Source: Reinekea marinisedimentorum
Lineage (GTDB): Bacteria > Pseudomonadota > Gammaproteobacteria > Pseudomonadales > Natronospirillaceae
Length of the DNA: 64,000 nucleotides
Assembly (NCBI RefSeq): GCF_004341165.1
Contig: NZ_SLZR01000001.1
Location: 62,001-126,000 of the forward strand
Direction of reading: 5' to 3'
The translations under genes were made by a program, and so were the position numbers. Of this stretch, positions 26,507-35,114 are shown one piece after another (position 1 is the first letter of the stretch; each line of letters starts with the position of its first letter). The notes below the pieces were generated by a model. That model did no database searches, had not been told where the DNA came from, and saw nothing but the letters and a program-made list of their open reading frames with translations.

Positions 26507-27469
26507 TCAGAACATTGAGAACGACAGATCCCACAGTTCATCACTGAACGGGCGCTTCATGTTGTTGATGCAGTCGATGATGTCGTGATGCACCATTTGC
26601 GAGTTCATCAGGCCAACACAGCGCCCGCCTTCACCCTGCAGCAACAGCTTCACGGCGTAGGAGCCCATACGCGTCGCGATAATACGGTCTTGCGGCGTAG
26701 GTGCACCACCGCGCTGTACGTGACCCAATACCGTCGCCCGGGTTTCCCGGCCGGTGACTTCCTCGACCTTCTTCGCCAGTGAACTGATGTTGGTCATGTG
26801 TTCACAGACGGCCACCAGCATGTGTGTTTTACCTTTGGTGATACCCGCCTGAATCTCGTTGATGAGCGCTTCATCGCTGTATTCCATCTCCGGCACGGCG
26901 ACGAATTCCATACCACCGGCTACCGCAGCGCCGAGCGTTAAATCGCCACAATAGCGGCCCATAATCTCAACAATAGAGATGCGCTTGTGCGAGGCAGAGG
27001 TATCACGCAGACGGTCAACCGCCTCAACAACCGTGGTCAGTGCGGTATCAAAGCCGATGGTGTAGGTGGTTCCGGGAATGTCGTTATCGATGGTCCCCGG
27101 GATACCGATGCACGGATAACCCATTTCGGTCAGCTTGGAGGCCCCCATGTAGGAGCCGTCACCGCCGATCACCACCAGCGCATCAATACCATGCTCGTTC
27201 AGGTTCTTGATTGCTTCGCGACGAACAGACTCTTCCTTGAATTCCGGGAATCGTGCCGAACCTAAAAAGGTCCCGCCATGATTGATGACATCGGAGACAG
27301 AGTCCCGTTCGAGTTTTTTGATGTTGTTGGCGTGCAGGCCGGCATAGCCATCGTAAATGCCATACACCTCCAAGCCGTTATGTAAGCCTTCACGAACAAC
27401 CGCACGAATGGCCGCATTCATACCCGGGGCATCGCCGCCGCTGGTCAGTACACCGATTTTTTTTATCAT
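26507..27469 (-). CDS. pfkA: ATP-dependent 6-phosphofructokinase
   Basis: A 320-residue glycolytic PFK. ATP site: [15 protein letters not shown] (9-23). Catalytic [11 protein letters not shown] contains the two aspartates used in phosphoryl transfer; IGFDTA follows. The Gly-Asp spacing GGDG (SYMG) indicates an ATP, not pyrophosphate, enzyme. I started at the ATG (27469) next to the [11 protein letters not shown] motif; the open frame extends 15 codons further, but those residues do not fit the family. A converging YaiI gene ends 11 bases away. Confidence 0.93.
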   Translation of the reverse strand: MIKKIGVLTSGGDAPGMNAAIRAVVREGLHNGLEVYGIYDGYAGLHANNIKKLERDSVSDVINHGGTFLGSARFPEFKEESVRREAIKNLNEHGIDALVVIGGDGSYMGASKLTEMGYPCIGIPGTIDNDIPGTTYTIGFDTALTTVVEAVDRLRDTSASHKRISIVEIMGRYCGDLTLGAAVAGGMEFVAVPEMEYSDEALINEIQAGITKGKTHMLVAVCEHMTNISSLAKKVEEVTGRETRATVLGHVQRGGAPTPQDRIIATRMGSYAVKLLLQGEGGRCVGLMNSQMVHHDIIDCINNMKRPFSDELWDLSFSMF

Positions 27470-27532
27470 TCTTATCTCCAATAAGCTGGGTGACCGGGCA
27501 TGACTGCCCGGCAAAGTAACAGGGATCTTGAA

Positions 27533-27934
27533 CTAAGGCTCCGTACCATACTGACGATGGCCATCCTGTATCTCAAACCAGGATGCTTTGTCATCAGTGT
27601 AGTAGTGCTGCCAATCTTGTGGTTTAAATTCGGTATCCAGGGTGCCCAGGGCAAAACAGCTGTAGGTTTTTCCGTAATTTCCGCAATGCTGCCAGAAGAG
27701 TGTTGAGCCGCAATTTCGGCAGAATTTTCGCTCTGCGTTTTCGCTGGCGCAATAGCTTTGCAGAGAATCTGCACCACTAATTTGAAGAGCGGTATGTTTT
27801 ACGCTGCCAAAGGCCATAAATGCGCTGCCAGATTGCTTTTTGCACTGCGAGCAATGGCAATAGATGACATCCGTAATGGGGCCGGATATTTGATAGCGGA
27901 CAGCGCCGCACAGGCATTTACCGAAGTGGTGCAT
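27533..27934 (-). CDS. GFA family zinc-binding protein
   Basis: A 133-residue member of the glutathione-dependent formaldehyde-activating (GFA / CENP-V) family. The zinc-binding cysteines are arranged as C7xC9, C26xC28xxC31 and a later CRNC pair (about 72-75), all intact. Most members have unknown substrates; the reaction with S-hydroxymethylglutathione is known for only a few. It is monocistronic on the minus strand. Confidence 0.87.
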   Translation of the reverse strand: MHHFGKCLCGAVRYQISGPITDVIYCHCSQCKKQSGSAFMAFGSVKHTALQISGADSLQSYCASENAERKFCRNCGSTLFWQHCGNYGKTYSCFALGTLDTEFKPQDWQHYYTDDKASWFEIQDGHRQYGTEP

Positions 27935-28070
27935 TTTCGCTCCCTGAAGAGAATAAACGTCTTAACCAACCAACAGGCTGTTTTTACGCTGCCCTGCGCA
28001 GAGCCACAAGGTTGATTTAGACGCCAGGCTGCGAACGCTGAAAACCGATCAGGGGGCGCGGTGCCGTCGA

Positions 28071-28895
28071 CTATTCAGCTCTCAGTTGCCGGTGGCGGAA
28101 GCGCTCCTGACCATCTGACGAAAGCTGCCGTGACAGCTCCGGCATCAGTGAGTTAAAGCGCTCGGCCAGAGTCCAGGGCGGGTTTACCGCGACAATGCCG
28201 GAGCCCGTCATGCCCGCAGCCTGATCATCAGCTACCGACATTTCAAACAGATGAACGTTTTTCAGCCGGCTGGCGACGAACTGTTTTTCAAAGCGGTTGA
28301 TACGCGCCCTGTCGACCACCGGGTACCAGATCAGGATGGTGGCCTGATGCATCTTCTGCCAGGCGGCCTCGGTTACCTGAAACACCTTCTGGTAGTCCTC
28401 TTTCAGCTCGTAGGACGGGTCGATCAGCACCAGTGCCCGGTGGCTCTTCACCGGCAACAATGCCTTGAGGCCGATAAAACCATCTTCCTTGCGTACATAG
28501 GTTTGCCGCTTGCGGGCGCAGCTCTGTTCCAGCTCGCGATGCGTTTGAGGGTGCAACTCAAACAGGTGTGCATGATCACCGTCGCGCAGCAGCGAGTTAA
28601 CGATCGCGGGGGAACCGGGGTAACGGCCGCGATCCACCTGCGGCCGGATGAGATCAAGCAGTGGCTGCAGCTCCGCCAGTGAGGAATGAATGACCCGGCC
28701 CATGCCCTGCTCATACTCACCGGTCTTTTGCGCTTCAGCGGCCTTCAGCTGATACATGCCGGCACCGGCATGGGTATCGATGTAATCGAATGGCGCTGGT
28801 TTCTTTTGCAGGTGTCGCAGCGATTCCAGCAGCACCCAGTGCTTTAAAACATCGGCATGGTTGCCGGCATGGTAATGGTGTTGATAACTCAGCAC
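28071..28895 (-). CDS. rlmJ: 23S rRNA (adenine-2030-N6)-methyltransferase
   Basis: A 274-residue RlmJ, which methylates N6 of A2030 in 23S rRNA. The characteristic N-terminus MLSYQHHYHAGNHADVLKHW (1-20) and YIDTHAGAGMY (39-49, SAM site) are present. The catalytic motif, usually DPPY, reads DPSY (159-162), a conservative change also consistent with activity. It is a lone gene; the 306-base gap upstream separates it from a divergent pair. Confidence 0.92.
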   Translation of the reverse strand: MLSYQHHYHAGNHADVLKHWVLLESLRHLQKKPAPFDYIDTHAGAGMYQLKAAEAQKTGEYEQGMGRVIHSSLAELQPLLDLIRPQVDRGRYPGSPAIVNSLLRDGDHAHLFELHPQTHRELEQSCARKRQTYVRKEDGFIGLKALLPVKSHRALVLIDPSYELKEDYQKVFQVTEAAWQKMHQATILIWYPVVDRARINRFEKQFVASRLKNVHLFEMSVADDQAAGMTGSGIVAVNPPWTLAERFNSLMPELSRQLSSDGQERFRHRQLRAE

Positions 28896-29201
28896 TGTGT
28901 ACTCCAGATGAGATGTTCAGAAGAATTGGGGCGCATTGTACCCCTTATACCGGCAAGAAAAACCAACCGGTAAATGCCCAGGCTCAGTAACGTAAAGTGA
29001 TAACGGCCGCTAAAAAAACAGCAACGCCCTAAGCTGATTCTAACAACCGGCTAAATATGTCATATTATCAACCCCATTCAGGGACTGATCCGGGTATTCG
29101 CCAAGTTAAAATTATCCGCTATTTTTAGTGTCAGTCTGGAATGTATAACGCCGGCCTTCGGCAGCCTTGTACAGCCAATAAAAAAATTAACAGGTAACTC
29201 A
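28896..29201. other. Intergenic region between divergent rlmJ and 29202
   Basis: About 306 bases with no gene seen. It should hold the rlmJ promoter at the left and the promoter of the two-gene unit at the right. AT-rich patches (29020-29070, 29175-29195) are present, but I could not fix a -35/-10 pair. Confidence 0.35.
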
Positions 29202-30407
29202 ATGGACGGCTTAAAAACGGACGATCTTGGCAGAATTCTCGGGCTGTTCAGCCCCTGGACAGTCAAAAGCACTGAGTTCGACGAGCGCTCGAACAGCCTG
29301 GTTATAGAGCTGACCAAAAGTGAAGACCGCAAGCGCTTTGGCCTGATTCAGCCGAAGCCGGCTGCCGAACGGATCTGCAAGCGCTGGCATCATGTGCCAC
29401 TGGGTCGTTGTCGCTGTCAGATAGAGGTAAACCTGCCCGCCAGCGAGTTGGCTGAGCTGCGTAATGGCCTGCCACCGGCGTTCCTCGGCACCGCCAGTCA
29501 ATACGTTACCCGTGAGCTGGCTGATCGCATCCGGCTGGCACATTCCGCCGGGCTGCATGCCGGGCTCATCAGCGAACTGCTCGGTCTGAGTACAGAAATG
29601 GCGGAGGCTGAAATCCGTCTGCTTGAAGCCGCGCAGGCAATACAGCCGAGCACGGCCCTGCTGCCGCTGGAATCCAGCAGTATCTGGCTCAACATTCTAA
29701 CCGACACCCAACCACTATCGACCACGATGCTGCCACTGAAGCTGCTGCTGTCGCGGCTGAAGCTGGATGTGGCCAAAGACCCGGGCCGGGCCCTGCACAA
29801 ATCGGTACTGGAGCTGCGAACCTTTTTTGTACTGAACAGCCATCAATTGACTGCCGAACTCAATCAGCTCGGTGTTTACCCGGCTAAGCACACCCAGGCC
29901 GGGCAACAGAAACAAAAACTGAAGCTGATTTTACCCGGCAGCGGCAGCCACCTCTGGCATCAGCTGCTGACCGGTGAACGCACGCTGAAAACCGAGAGCA
30001 TGCCGTTGAAGCTTTGTCTGGCTCAGCAAAAGCGCGCTTACCGCAGCGGCCCGGGCGATGCTGAACGGGCCGAAGCCATCCGCAACCTGCAGCAGTTCTT
30101 CCGGCATAACGCTCAAAGCCTGGTTTCAGAACTGAAAACACTGACCGGCTGGGCCCGGCAACAGCCAAGCAGCCCGATTCTGCTGCCCGCTATTGAACAT
30201 CAGGTCTGGCAGAGCATTCTGCTCGATGACCAATTGCTGGCGTCAGAAAAGATCAACTACCGACTGCTGGTTTCCCGGTTAAAGAACAAATACCGCAGAA
30301 CCGGCGACCGTGACTGCCTGTTGCAGTTACGCGACTTTTTCAACCAGAATGCGAGCACCATGGCAGCAGAGATTCAAACCATTAACCGTCTGGCTGACGG
30401 CCAATAA
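29202..30407 (+). CDS. ISL3-transposase-like N-domain fused to three novel repeats
   Basis: A 401-residue protein of unknown function. Residues about 10-130 resemble the N-terminal part of ISL3-family transposases: a beta-strand segment (WTVKSTEFDERSNSLVIEL), KRWHHVPLGRCRCQIEV, then a helix-turn-helix-like stretch ending in ISELLGLS. The paired zinc cysteines of ISL3 proteins are lost and no DDE catalytic domain follows. Instead there are three ~70-residue repeats (153-223, 243-314, 327-394) sharing LLP, IW-x2-IL, LK-LLLSRLK, LR-FF-x2-N and AEL-x2-L. It is probably a domesticated DNA-binding protein. The next gene starts 18 bases later. Confidence 0.65.
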   Translation: MDGLKTDDLGRILGLFSPWTVKSTEFDERSNSLVIELTKSEDRKRFGLIQPKPAAERICKRWHHVPLGRCRCQIEVNLPASELAELRNGLPPAFLGTASQYVTRELADRIRLAHSAGLHAGLISELLGLSTEMAEAEIRLLEAAQAIQPSTALLPLESSSIWLNILTDTQPLSTTMLPLKLLLSRLKLDVAKDPGRALHKSVLELRTFFVLNSHQLTAELNQLGVYPAKHTQAGQQKQKLKLILPGSGSHLWHQLLTGERTLKTESMPLKLCLAQQKRAYRSGPGDAERAEAIRNLQQFFRHNAQSLVSELKTLTGWARQQPSSPILLPAIEHQVWQSILLDDQLLASEKINYRLLVSRLKNKYRRTGDRDCLLQLRDFFNQNASTMAAEIQTINRLADGQ

Positions 30408-30425
30408 ACGATTCAGGATTAGATC

Positions 30426-31451
30426 ATGCCTACGAACAACCGAGTCTCCATAGAAAGCCAGATGATGGATCTGAATGCGGTGAAAGCCCTGATCCGCGCC
30501 GGAAATTTCTTAATGATCGCGGCGGATGAAAGCATTCTCTGTCAGCTTCCTGCCGGCAACTGGATTGGCGGTACCATCCCCTACTTTATGGACGAAAGCG
30601 GCGGTCTGGTAAGCCGAGAAAAGATTTTTGTGCACACCATTCATGGCTGCCAGAGCAACAACCCGCCGCGCATTACCATCTATGACAACCACTCGATCAG
30701 CCGCATTGCCACCGATGCCCCGGCCCATGGTTTTACCATTACCATTATTCCGGCGCTGTCGGATGTGCACCTGAACTATGCGCAAAACGCACCGGAGTTC
30801 CCGAGCATGTTTTACACGCCGCTGGTCGGCTGGATTTCCGGCTATCACCTGGAAGACGAAAACCCAGTTGCCAAGGTCGGCTTTGGCCCGGGTGGCAGTA
30901 TGCTGATGGATAAACAGGCCGTCGCCATGCATGTGCCGCTGCCGGAAAACCAGGTAGCCACGGTGAATATAATTAATCTGTTTGAAGAAGGTACCGGCCC
31001 GGCGCTGGCGTTTTCTTCCACCGGATTAACCACCAGCGAATGCACCATCGATGGCGTGCCCGGCAACTTCGCCGAGTTCATCACCGACAATAACATCGAC
31101 ATCCGCTCGCCACTGGTAGCCGACTATTCTGGCATTAAGGTGAACGTCAGCATTCAGAATGTAGATCCGGAAAAGCGTCAGGTGCGCCTGTATGCGCCGG
31201 TCTTTGAAGGCGTCACCTATCACTTTGCCAAACCCATTCAGGACTTTGTCACCACCTACCACAACCACCTGGAACGCTCCGGTACCGATATTGAAAACAT
31301 CGCGTTCTCCTGCAACTGCATGCTTAATTTCATGTACTCGCAGCTGGAGGGCAAAAAGGTGGGGCAGATTATTGGTCCGACTTGCTTCGGGGAGATTGCT
31401 TACCAGCTGCTGAATCAGACGCTGGTGTATCTGTCGTTGACGGAGGTTTAA
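30426..31451 (+). CDS. FIST-like / DUF6976-type protein
   Basis: A 341-residue soluble protein without a signal peptide. The C-terminus, FGEIAYQLLNQTLVYLSL (about 322-339), resembles the end of FIST C domains, which have a GE followed by an NQT motif and serve as small-ligand sensors. A cysteine pair (FSCNCMLNF) lies shortly before. From memory it resembles the uncharacterised DUF6976 family; this should be checked. It is the second gene of a unit with the repeat protein, 18 bases downstream, and ends at a bidirectional terminator. Confidence 0.6.
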   Translation: MPTNNRVSIESQMMDLNAVKALIRAGNFLMIAADESILCQLPAGNWIGGTIPYFMDESGGLVSREKIFVHTIHGCQSNNPPRITIYDNHSISRIATDAPAHGFTITIIPALSDVHLNYAQNAPEFPSMFYTPLVGWISGYHLEDENPVAKVGFGPGGSMLMDKQAVAMHVPLPENQVATVNIINLFEEGTGPALAFSSTGLTTSECTIDGVPGNFAEFITDNNIDIRSPLVADYSGIKVNVSIQNVDPEKRQVRLYAPVFEGVTYHFAKPIQDFVTTYHNHLERSGTDIENIAFSCNCMLNFMYSQLEGKKVGQIIGPTCFGEIAYQLLNQTLVYLSLTEV

Positions 31452-31488
31452 GCGGAGTTCGCGGTCAGATGAGCGACCGACAGTCGTA

Positions 31489-31514
31489 AAAAAGAGCCGC
31501 TTCAGGCTCTTTTT
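31489..31514. terminator. Bidirectional terminator
   Basis: AAAAAGAGCC (31489-31498) pairs with GGCTCTTTTT (31505-31514), so each strand has its own T-run. It ends the plus-strand unit and overlaps the last four codons of the leftward HopJ-like gene. Confidence 0.75.
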
Positions 31515-31846
31515 ACTAAGGCTTTCCCGGAAAAGCTGACACCCTTCCAGCCATGTGCCATAAACTGGCGGATGTTCTGGTGATCGCTGCCATCGGGGCT
31601 GGCCAGCACACTGCGATAGTGCTCGGCAAACAACTGCAGGGTGTGCGCTTCACTGAGTCCGGCCTGGTGCGCAAAGCTCAGTACCTTGCAGCTGCCCTGG
31701 TTTTCTGTTTCGCTGTTGTTCACTGTACCGTTTGAAAAGGCCGCGGGCGTAAACTCAAATTCCGCATCGATTGCCGCCAGCACCTGTTGAAATTCGAGGC
31801 TTTCAGGCGCTGAGTAAACCGCGGCCAGTAGTTCGTTTAATGTCAT
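31502..31846 (-). CDS. HopJ family protein
   Basis: A 114-residue protein of the HopJ type III effector family (named after a Pseudomonas syringae protein). Family features include the acidic N-terminus, F-x-F-T-P-A-AFSNGTVNN (about 30-43) and GSCKVLSFA. Most members occur in free-living bacteria without type III secretion, so an effector role is unlikely here. It follows aroE by 25 bases on the same strand and is probably co-transcribed. Confidence 0.85.
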   Translation of the reverse strand: MTLNELLAAVYSAPESLEFQQVLAAIDAEFEFTPAAFSNGTVNNSETENQGSCKVLSFAHQAGLSEAHTLQLFAEHYRSVLASPDGSDHQNIRQFMAHGWKGVSFSGKALVKRA

Positions 31847-31871
31847 GTTGTTTCCGTTCTTAGTGCGCTGA

Positions 31872-32684
31872 TCAGGTGCTTAAGGTTTCGCGAAGCTTTT
31901 CGATGACCGGCTTCATCTGCGGCCGGACATTACGCCAGATGTAAAAGCTTTCCGCCGCCTGACCCACCAGCATACCCAGGCCATCGGAACATTCGATCAC
32001 ACCCTGAGCTTTCGCCCACACCAGAAAAGCGGTCGGCTTTTTGCCGTAGGCCATATCGTAGCATTTGGTGCCGGCATTAATCAGACCCTCGGGCAATGGC
32101 GGAATCTGACCGGATAAACTGGCCGAGGTGCCATTGATCACCAGGTCGAACTGGCCATGCAGTTCATCGAAGGTTGACGGTGTCAGCGCCGGGTAATCGT
32201 CGGCCAACTCTTCGGCTTTCTGCAGGGTACGGTTGGCAACCACCAGACTGTTTGGGTTCTCGGCCAGCAGCGGCTCAAGGACACCTCGAACCGCGCCACC
32301 GGCACCCAGAATGAGAATATTGGCGCCGTTCAGCGACCAGCCCAGGTTTTCCGTCAGATCGGTCAGCAGGCCATAACCATCGGTGGTATCACCAAAGATG
32401 CGACCGTCTTCCAGCTTCTTCATGGTATTCACGGCGCGCGCCTGTTCTGCACGTGGACTCATCTCATCGACAAAATCGAACGCGTCACCCTTAAATGGGG
32501 CGGTCACGTTAAAGCCGCTGTAGCCATCCTTAAACAACTGCCAGATGCGCGTTTCAAAACTGGTAACCGGCAGCTCAATGCCTTCGTATTCAATCTTTTC
32601 GCCGGTTTGCTCAGCAAACATACGATGAATTGCAGGTGACAAACTATGCGTGATGGGATGCCCTACAACTGCATAACGATCCAT
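31872..32684 (-). CDS. aroE: Shikimate dehydrogenase
   Basis: A 270-residue AroE, reducing 3-dehydroshikimate to shikimate with NADPH in aromatic amino-acid synthesis. The shikimate site has SLSPAIHR (14-21), NVTAPFKGDAFDF with the catalytic lysine, and DTTDGYG. The nucleotide site has GAGGAVRG, followed by NRTLQKA, where the Arg points to NADPH. All key residues are intact. It is first in a short leftward unit with the HopJ-like gene. Confidence 0.94.
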   Translation of the reverse strand: MDRYAVVGHPITHSLSPAIHRMFAEQTGEKIEYEGIELPVTSFETRIWQLFKDGYSGFNVTAPFKGDAFDFVDEMSPRAEQARAVNTMKKLEDGRIFGDTTDGYGLLTDLTENLGWSLNGANILILGAGGAVRGVLEPLLAENPNSLVVANRTLQKAEELADDYPALTPSTFDELHGQFDLVINGTSASLSGQIPPLPEGLINAGTKCYDMAYGKKPTAFLVWAKAQGVIECSDGLGMLVGQAAESFYIWRNVRPQMKPVIEKLRETLST

Positions 32685-32740
32685 AAATAGCCCTTAAAAT
32701 CTTATTCGAATCGAACGATAAATGGCTTCATTTCTTTTGT

Positions 32741-32903
32741 CTACGCTTAAGTGTAGTCGCTGTTGGTAACTGCGGTCAGGGCTGAACCTATTGGCGCAGG
32801 CTGGTCAGGGCCGGGTTTCGCCTGTGGCAGCAGCGCCAGTGTTAAAACGTCCAATGTCGATCACTTTTATAGAACACATTAAGTCGCTATAAATCTAGTG
32901 ACT
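32741..32903. other. Two imperfect palindromes between aroE and tatC
   Basis: CTACGCTTAAGTGTAG (32741-32756) is a 16-bp near-perfect palindrome with one mismatched pair. AGTCGCTA (32882-32889) and TAGTGACT (32896-32903) form an 8-bp dyad with one G-T pair. The first lies upstream of aroE and may be an operator; the second lies after tatC, without a T-run. Confidence 0.35.
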
Positions 32904-32951
32904 CAAAATAAATCATTCATCGAATTATTTATCTGCTGCCGGGGCTGGGCG

Positions 32952-33722
32952 TCAGTCGAGCGCCTCTTCCTTTTCTTTCTCTTTTGCCGCTACCGGCAGG
33001 AAGCGGGACATCAGCAACCCGAGCTCGAATAATGCATACATAGGAACCGCCAGAATACTTTGTGACAGTACATCCGGCGGCGTCAGCAGCATGCCGAAGA
33101 CAAAGCAACTCAGGAAGATATAGGGGCGTACGCTGCCCAGTGTTTTCGCCGAAACCAGCCCGGTTCGAATCAACAGGAAGGTGGCAATCGGTATCTCAAA
33201 GGCGATGCCGAACGAGAAGAACATCTTCAGGCAGAAATCCAGAACGTTGGAGATATCCGGCATAATTTGGATGCCGTCCGGAGCGACATTAGTAAAGAAG
33301 CCAAACACCAGCGGCAGCACCACAAAGTAAACGAAGGCCACGCCGGCATAAAACAGAATGACGCTGGAAATAAACAGCGGAATGGCCAGCAAACGCTCGT
33401 GCTTATAGAGCGCCGGTGCAATAAAGCCCCACAGCTGGTGCAGCAGGTAGGGCATGGCCACCAGCACCGACATCACAAACGCCAGTTTCAGCGGCACCAG
33501 GAATGGCGAAGCCACGCCGGTCGCAATCAGAGCGCCATTGCCATCTTCCGGCAGCAGGGCATTGAGCGGCTCAACGAGGATCAGATACATTTCACCGGAA
33601 AAGAAATACAGACCGATAAAAATAACCAGTATGACCAGAATCGAGCGGATCAACCGGTCGCGCAGCTCGCGCAGATGGTCCACCAGGGGCATTGAATTGT
33701 CGTTTGGATTAATTGCGCTCAT
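32952..33722 (-). CDS. tatC: Sec-independent protein translocase TatC
   Basis: A 256-residue polytopic membrane protein with six helices, the core receptor of the twin-arginine system that recognises RR signal peptides of folded proteins. Signature: LVDHLRELRDRL (11-22) before helix 1. The C-terminal tail is charged (KEKEKEEALD). The start at 33722 overlaps the tatB end by 14 bases; upstream in-frame residues do not match the family. Confidence 0.94.
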   Translation of the reverse strand: MSAINPNDNSMPLVDHLRELRDRLIRSILVILVIFIGLYFFSGEMYLILVEPLNALLPEDGNGALIATGVASPFLVPLKLAFVMSVLVAMPYLLHQLWGFIAPALYKHERLLAIPLFISSVILFYAGVAFVYFVVLPLVFGFFTNVAPDGIQIMPDISNVLDFCLKMFFSFGIAFEIPIATFLLIRTGLVSAKTLGSVRPYIFLSCFVFGMLLTPPDVLSQSILAVPMYALFELGLLMSRFLPVAAKEKEKEEALD

Positions 33723-34005
33723 TTGACTCTTCAGTTTTTTCTGCGGCTGGCACCGCCGGAGTTTCCGCTGTGGCACCGTTATCGTTGGGGAACTCTTTCC
33801 CTTTGGTATCTTCCATGATCTTTCGGTTCAGCTCTTCAATTTTCACTTCCTGCTCAAGCTGACGCTGCAACCCGGCAGCAAAACGACGCGCTTCACCCAC
33901 CATTTTACCGAGGGTACGGGCAACGGTCGGCAATCGTTCCGGGCCAATAACCACCACCCCGATCACCGCCAACAGCAGCAGTTCTGTAAAACCTACATCG
34001 AACAT
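33709..34005 (-). CDS. tatB: Sec-independent protein translocase TatB
   Basis: A 98-residue single-pass protein: N-terminal helix MFDVGFTELLLLAVIGVVVI, hinge GPERLP, amphipathic helix (about 25-50) and a disordered tail. TatB forms the receptor complex with TatC. The Glu in the membrane segment (E8) is a TatB hallmark. It is between tatA (33 bases upstream) and tatC (overlapping). Confidence 0.93.
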   Translation of the reverse strand: MFDVGFTELLLLAVIGVVVIGPERLPTVARTLGKMVGEARRFAAGLQRQLEQEVKIEELNRKIMEDTKGKEFPNDNGATAETPAVPAAEKTEESNERN

Positions 34006-34038
34006 CTATAAACTCCGGCCAGACACGCAATGCGCGCC

Positions 34039-34269
34039 TTATTCCTGCTTTTCTTTATCTTTCATTTCAGAGAAGTTGGCGTCTGCTTCTTTCTTTTCCA
34101 GAGTCTCTGGTTCTGCCTTCTTCTCATCTTCATTCATGGCGGTCTTGAAGCTTTTAATTGCACCACCCACATCACCACCCAGAGATTTCAGACGCTTGGT
34201 TCCGAAAATCAGAATGACGATGGCCAGTACAATCAATAATTGCCAAATAGAAACTCCACCTAAACCCAT
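34039..34269 (-). CDS. tatA: Sec-independent protein translocase TatA
   Basis: A 76-residue single-pass protein with the short TatA helix ([17 protein letters not shown]), the [20 protein letters not shown] amphipathic helix and a charged C-terminal tail. TatA oligomers form the protein-conducting patch. It is first of tatABC; the cluster is preceded by hinT and hisE on the same strand. Confidence 0.93.
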   Translation of the reverse strand: MGLGGVSIWQLLIVLAIVILIFGTKRLKSLGGDVGGAIKSFKTAMNEDEKKAEPETLEKKEADANFSEMKDKEKQE

Positions 34270-34290
34270 TTTACTGCCCTCAGTTCGCTG

Positions 34291-34650
34291 TTATTCATCT
34301 TCACCCGGGAAGCCAGTGTCCCCGGTATCGTTAAACTTACCTAAAATGTGAAAGTGCATGTGATGTACGGTTTGTCCGCATGCTTCGCCGGTATTTGCAA
34401 TCAGGCGAAAACCCTCGGCCAAACCCAATTCTCTGGCAATTTCCGGTGCCTTGCTGATCATAGCATGGGCATAAGGTGTGCTGACCTCATCCAACTCATA
34501 CAGACTGGCAACATGTACCTTGGGAATAACCAGAACATGAACCGGTGCTTTCGGTGCTATGTCGTGAAAGGCCAGAACCTGATCATCTTCATAGACCTTA
34601 TTGCAGGGAATATCTCCGGTTAACATTTTACAGAATATGCAGTCGCTCAC
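34291..34650 (-). CDS. hinT: HIT family purine nucleoside phosphoramidase (HinT)
   Basis: A 119-residue histidine-triad protein. The triad HxHxH is H97, H99, H101 in VHHMHFHILG. An N-terminal CIFC motif (4-7) is typical of HinT. HinT splits AMP-NH2-type phosphoramidates. It lies between hisE (15 bases upstream) and tatA (21 bases downstream), within a leftward housekeeping cluster. Confidence 0.93.
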   Translation of the reverse strand: MSDCIFCKMLTGDIPCNKVYEDDQVLAFHDIAPKAPVHVLVIPKVHVASLYELDEVSTPYAHAMISKAPEIARELGLAEGFRLIANTGEACGQTVHHMHFHILGKFNDTGDTGFPGEDE

Positions 34651-34665
34651 GATGCGCTCCTTTCT

Positions 34666-34998
34666 TTATTGCGTCCGGTTGGCCTTTTCAACCAGGCCGG
34701 ACAAACCTTCACGGCGAGCCAGCTCGTTGATAATTTCATCCGGTCCGATATTTAACGTCGCCAGCATGACCAAAGAATGAAACCACAAATCGGCCGTCTC
34801 ATAAATTAGTGCCTCCCGCCCGGTGCCATCTGCCCCGACGTTCTTGGCAGCAAGAACGGTTTCGAACGCCTCTTCACCGACCTTTTCCAGAATCTTGTCG
34901 AGCCCTTTGGCATACAGTGACGCCACATAGGAACTGTCCGGTTCAGCAGTTTTACGCGCTTCGAGCGTTTCTGCCAGCTTGTTTAATACTTCACTCAT
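34666..34998 (-). CDS. hisE: Phosphoribosyl-ATP diphosphatase
   Basis: A 110-residue MazG-like HisE, second step of histidine biosynthesis (PR-ATP to PR-AMP). The EKVGEEAFE metal motif (38-46) and ETADLWFH (about 67-74) are intact. The usual neighbour hisI (PR-AMP cyclohydrolase) is not present between ubiB and hisE, so it must be elsewhere. Confidence 0.92.
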   Translation of the reverse strand: MSEVLNKLAETLEARKTAEPDSSYVASLYAKGLDKILEKVGEEAFETVLAAKNVGADGTGREALIYETADLWFHSLVMLATLNIGPDEIINELARREGLSGLVEKANRTQ

Positions 34999-35114
34999 TA
35001 TGACTCCCGTTAAATGAGTTTAAATGTTTTGATCTGTCTATTTGCCGTTTACTTTCGCTAAGCTCAAATTGTTCTCACAATGCGGTCACTGTTAGACCCA
35101 CAAAAACACCCCAG

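Noticed and set aside
29202-30407. Active ISL3 insertion sequence
   Set aside because: There is no DDE catalytic domain, no zinc-finger cysteines and no terminal inverted repeats around the gene.
31502-31846. Evidence for a type III secretion effector
   Set aside because: The HopJ name is historical; no secretion genes are nearby and the gene sits in an operon with aroE.
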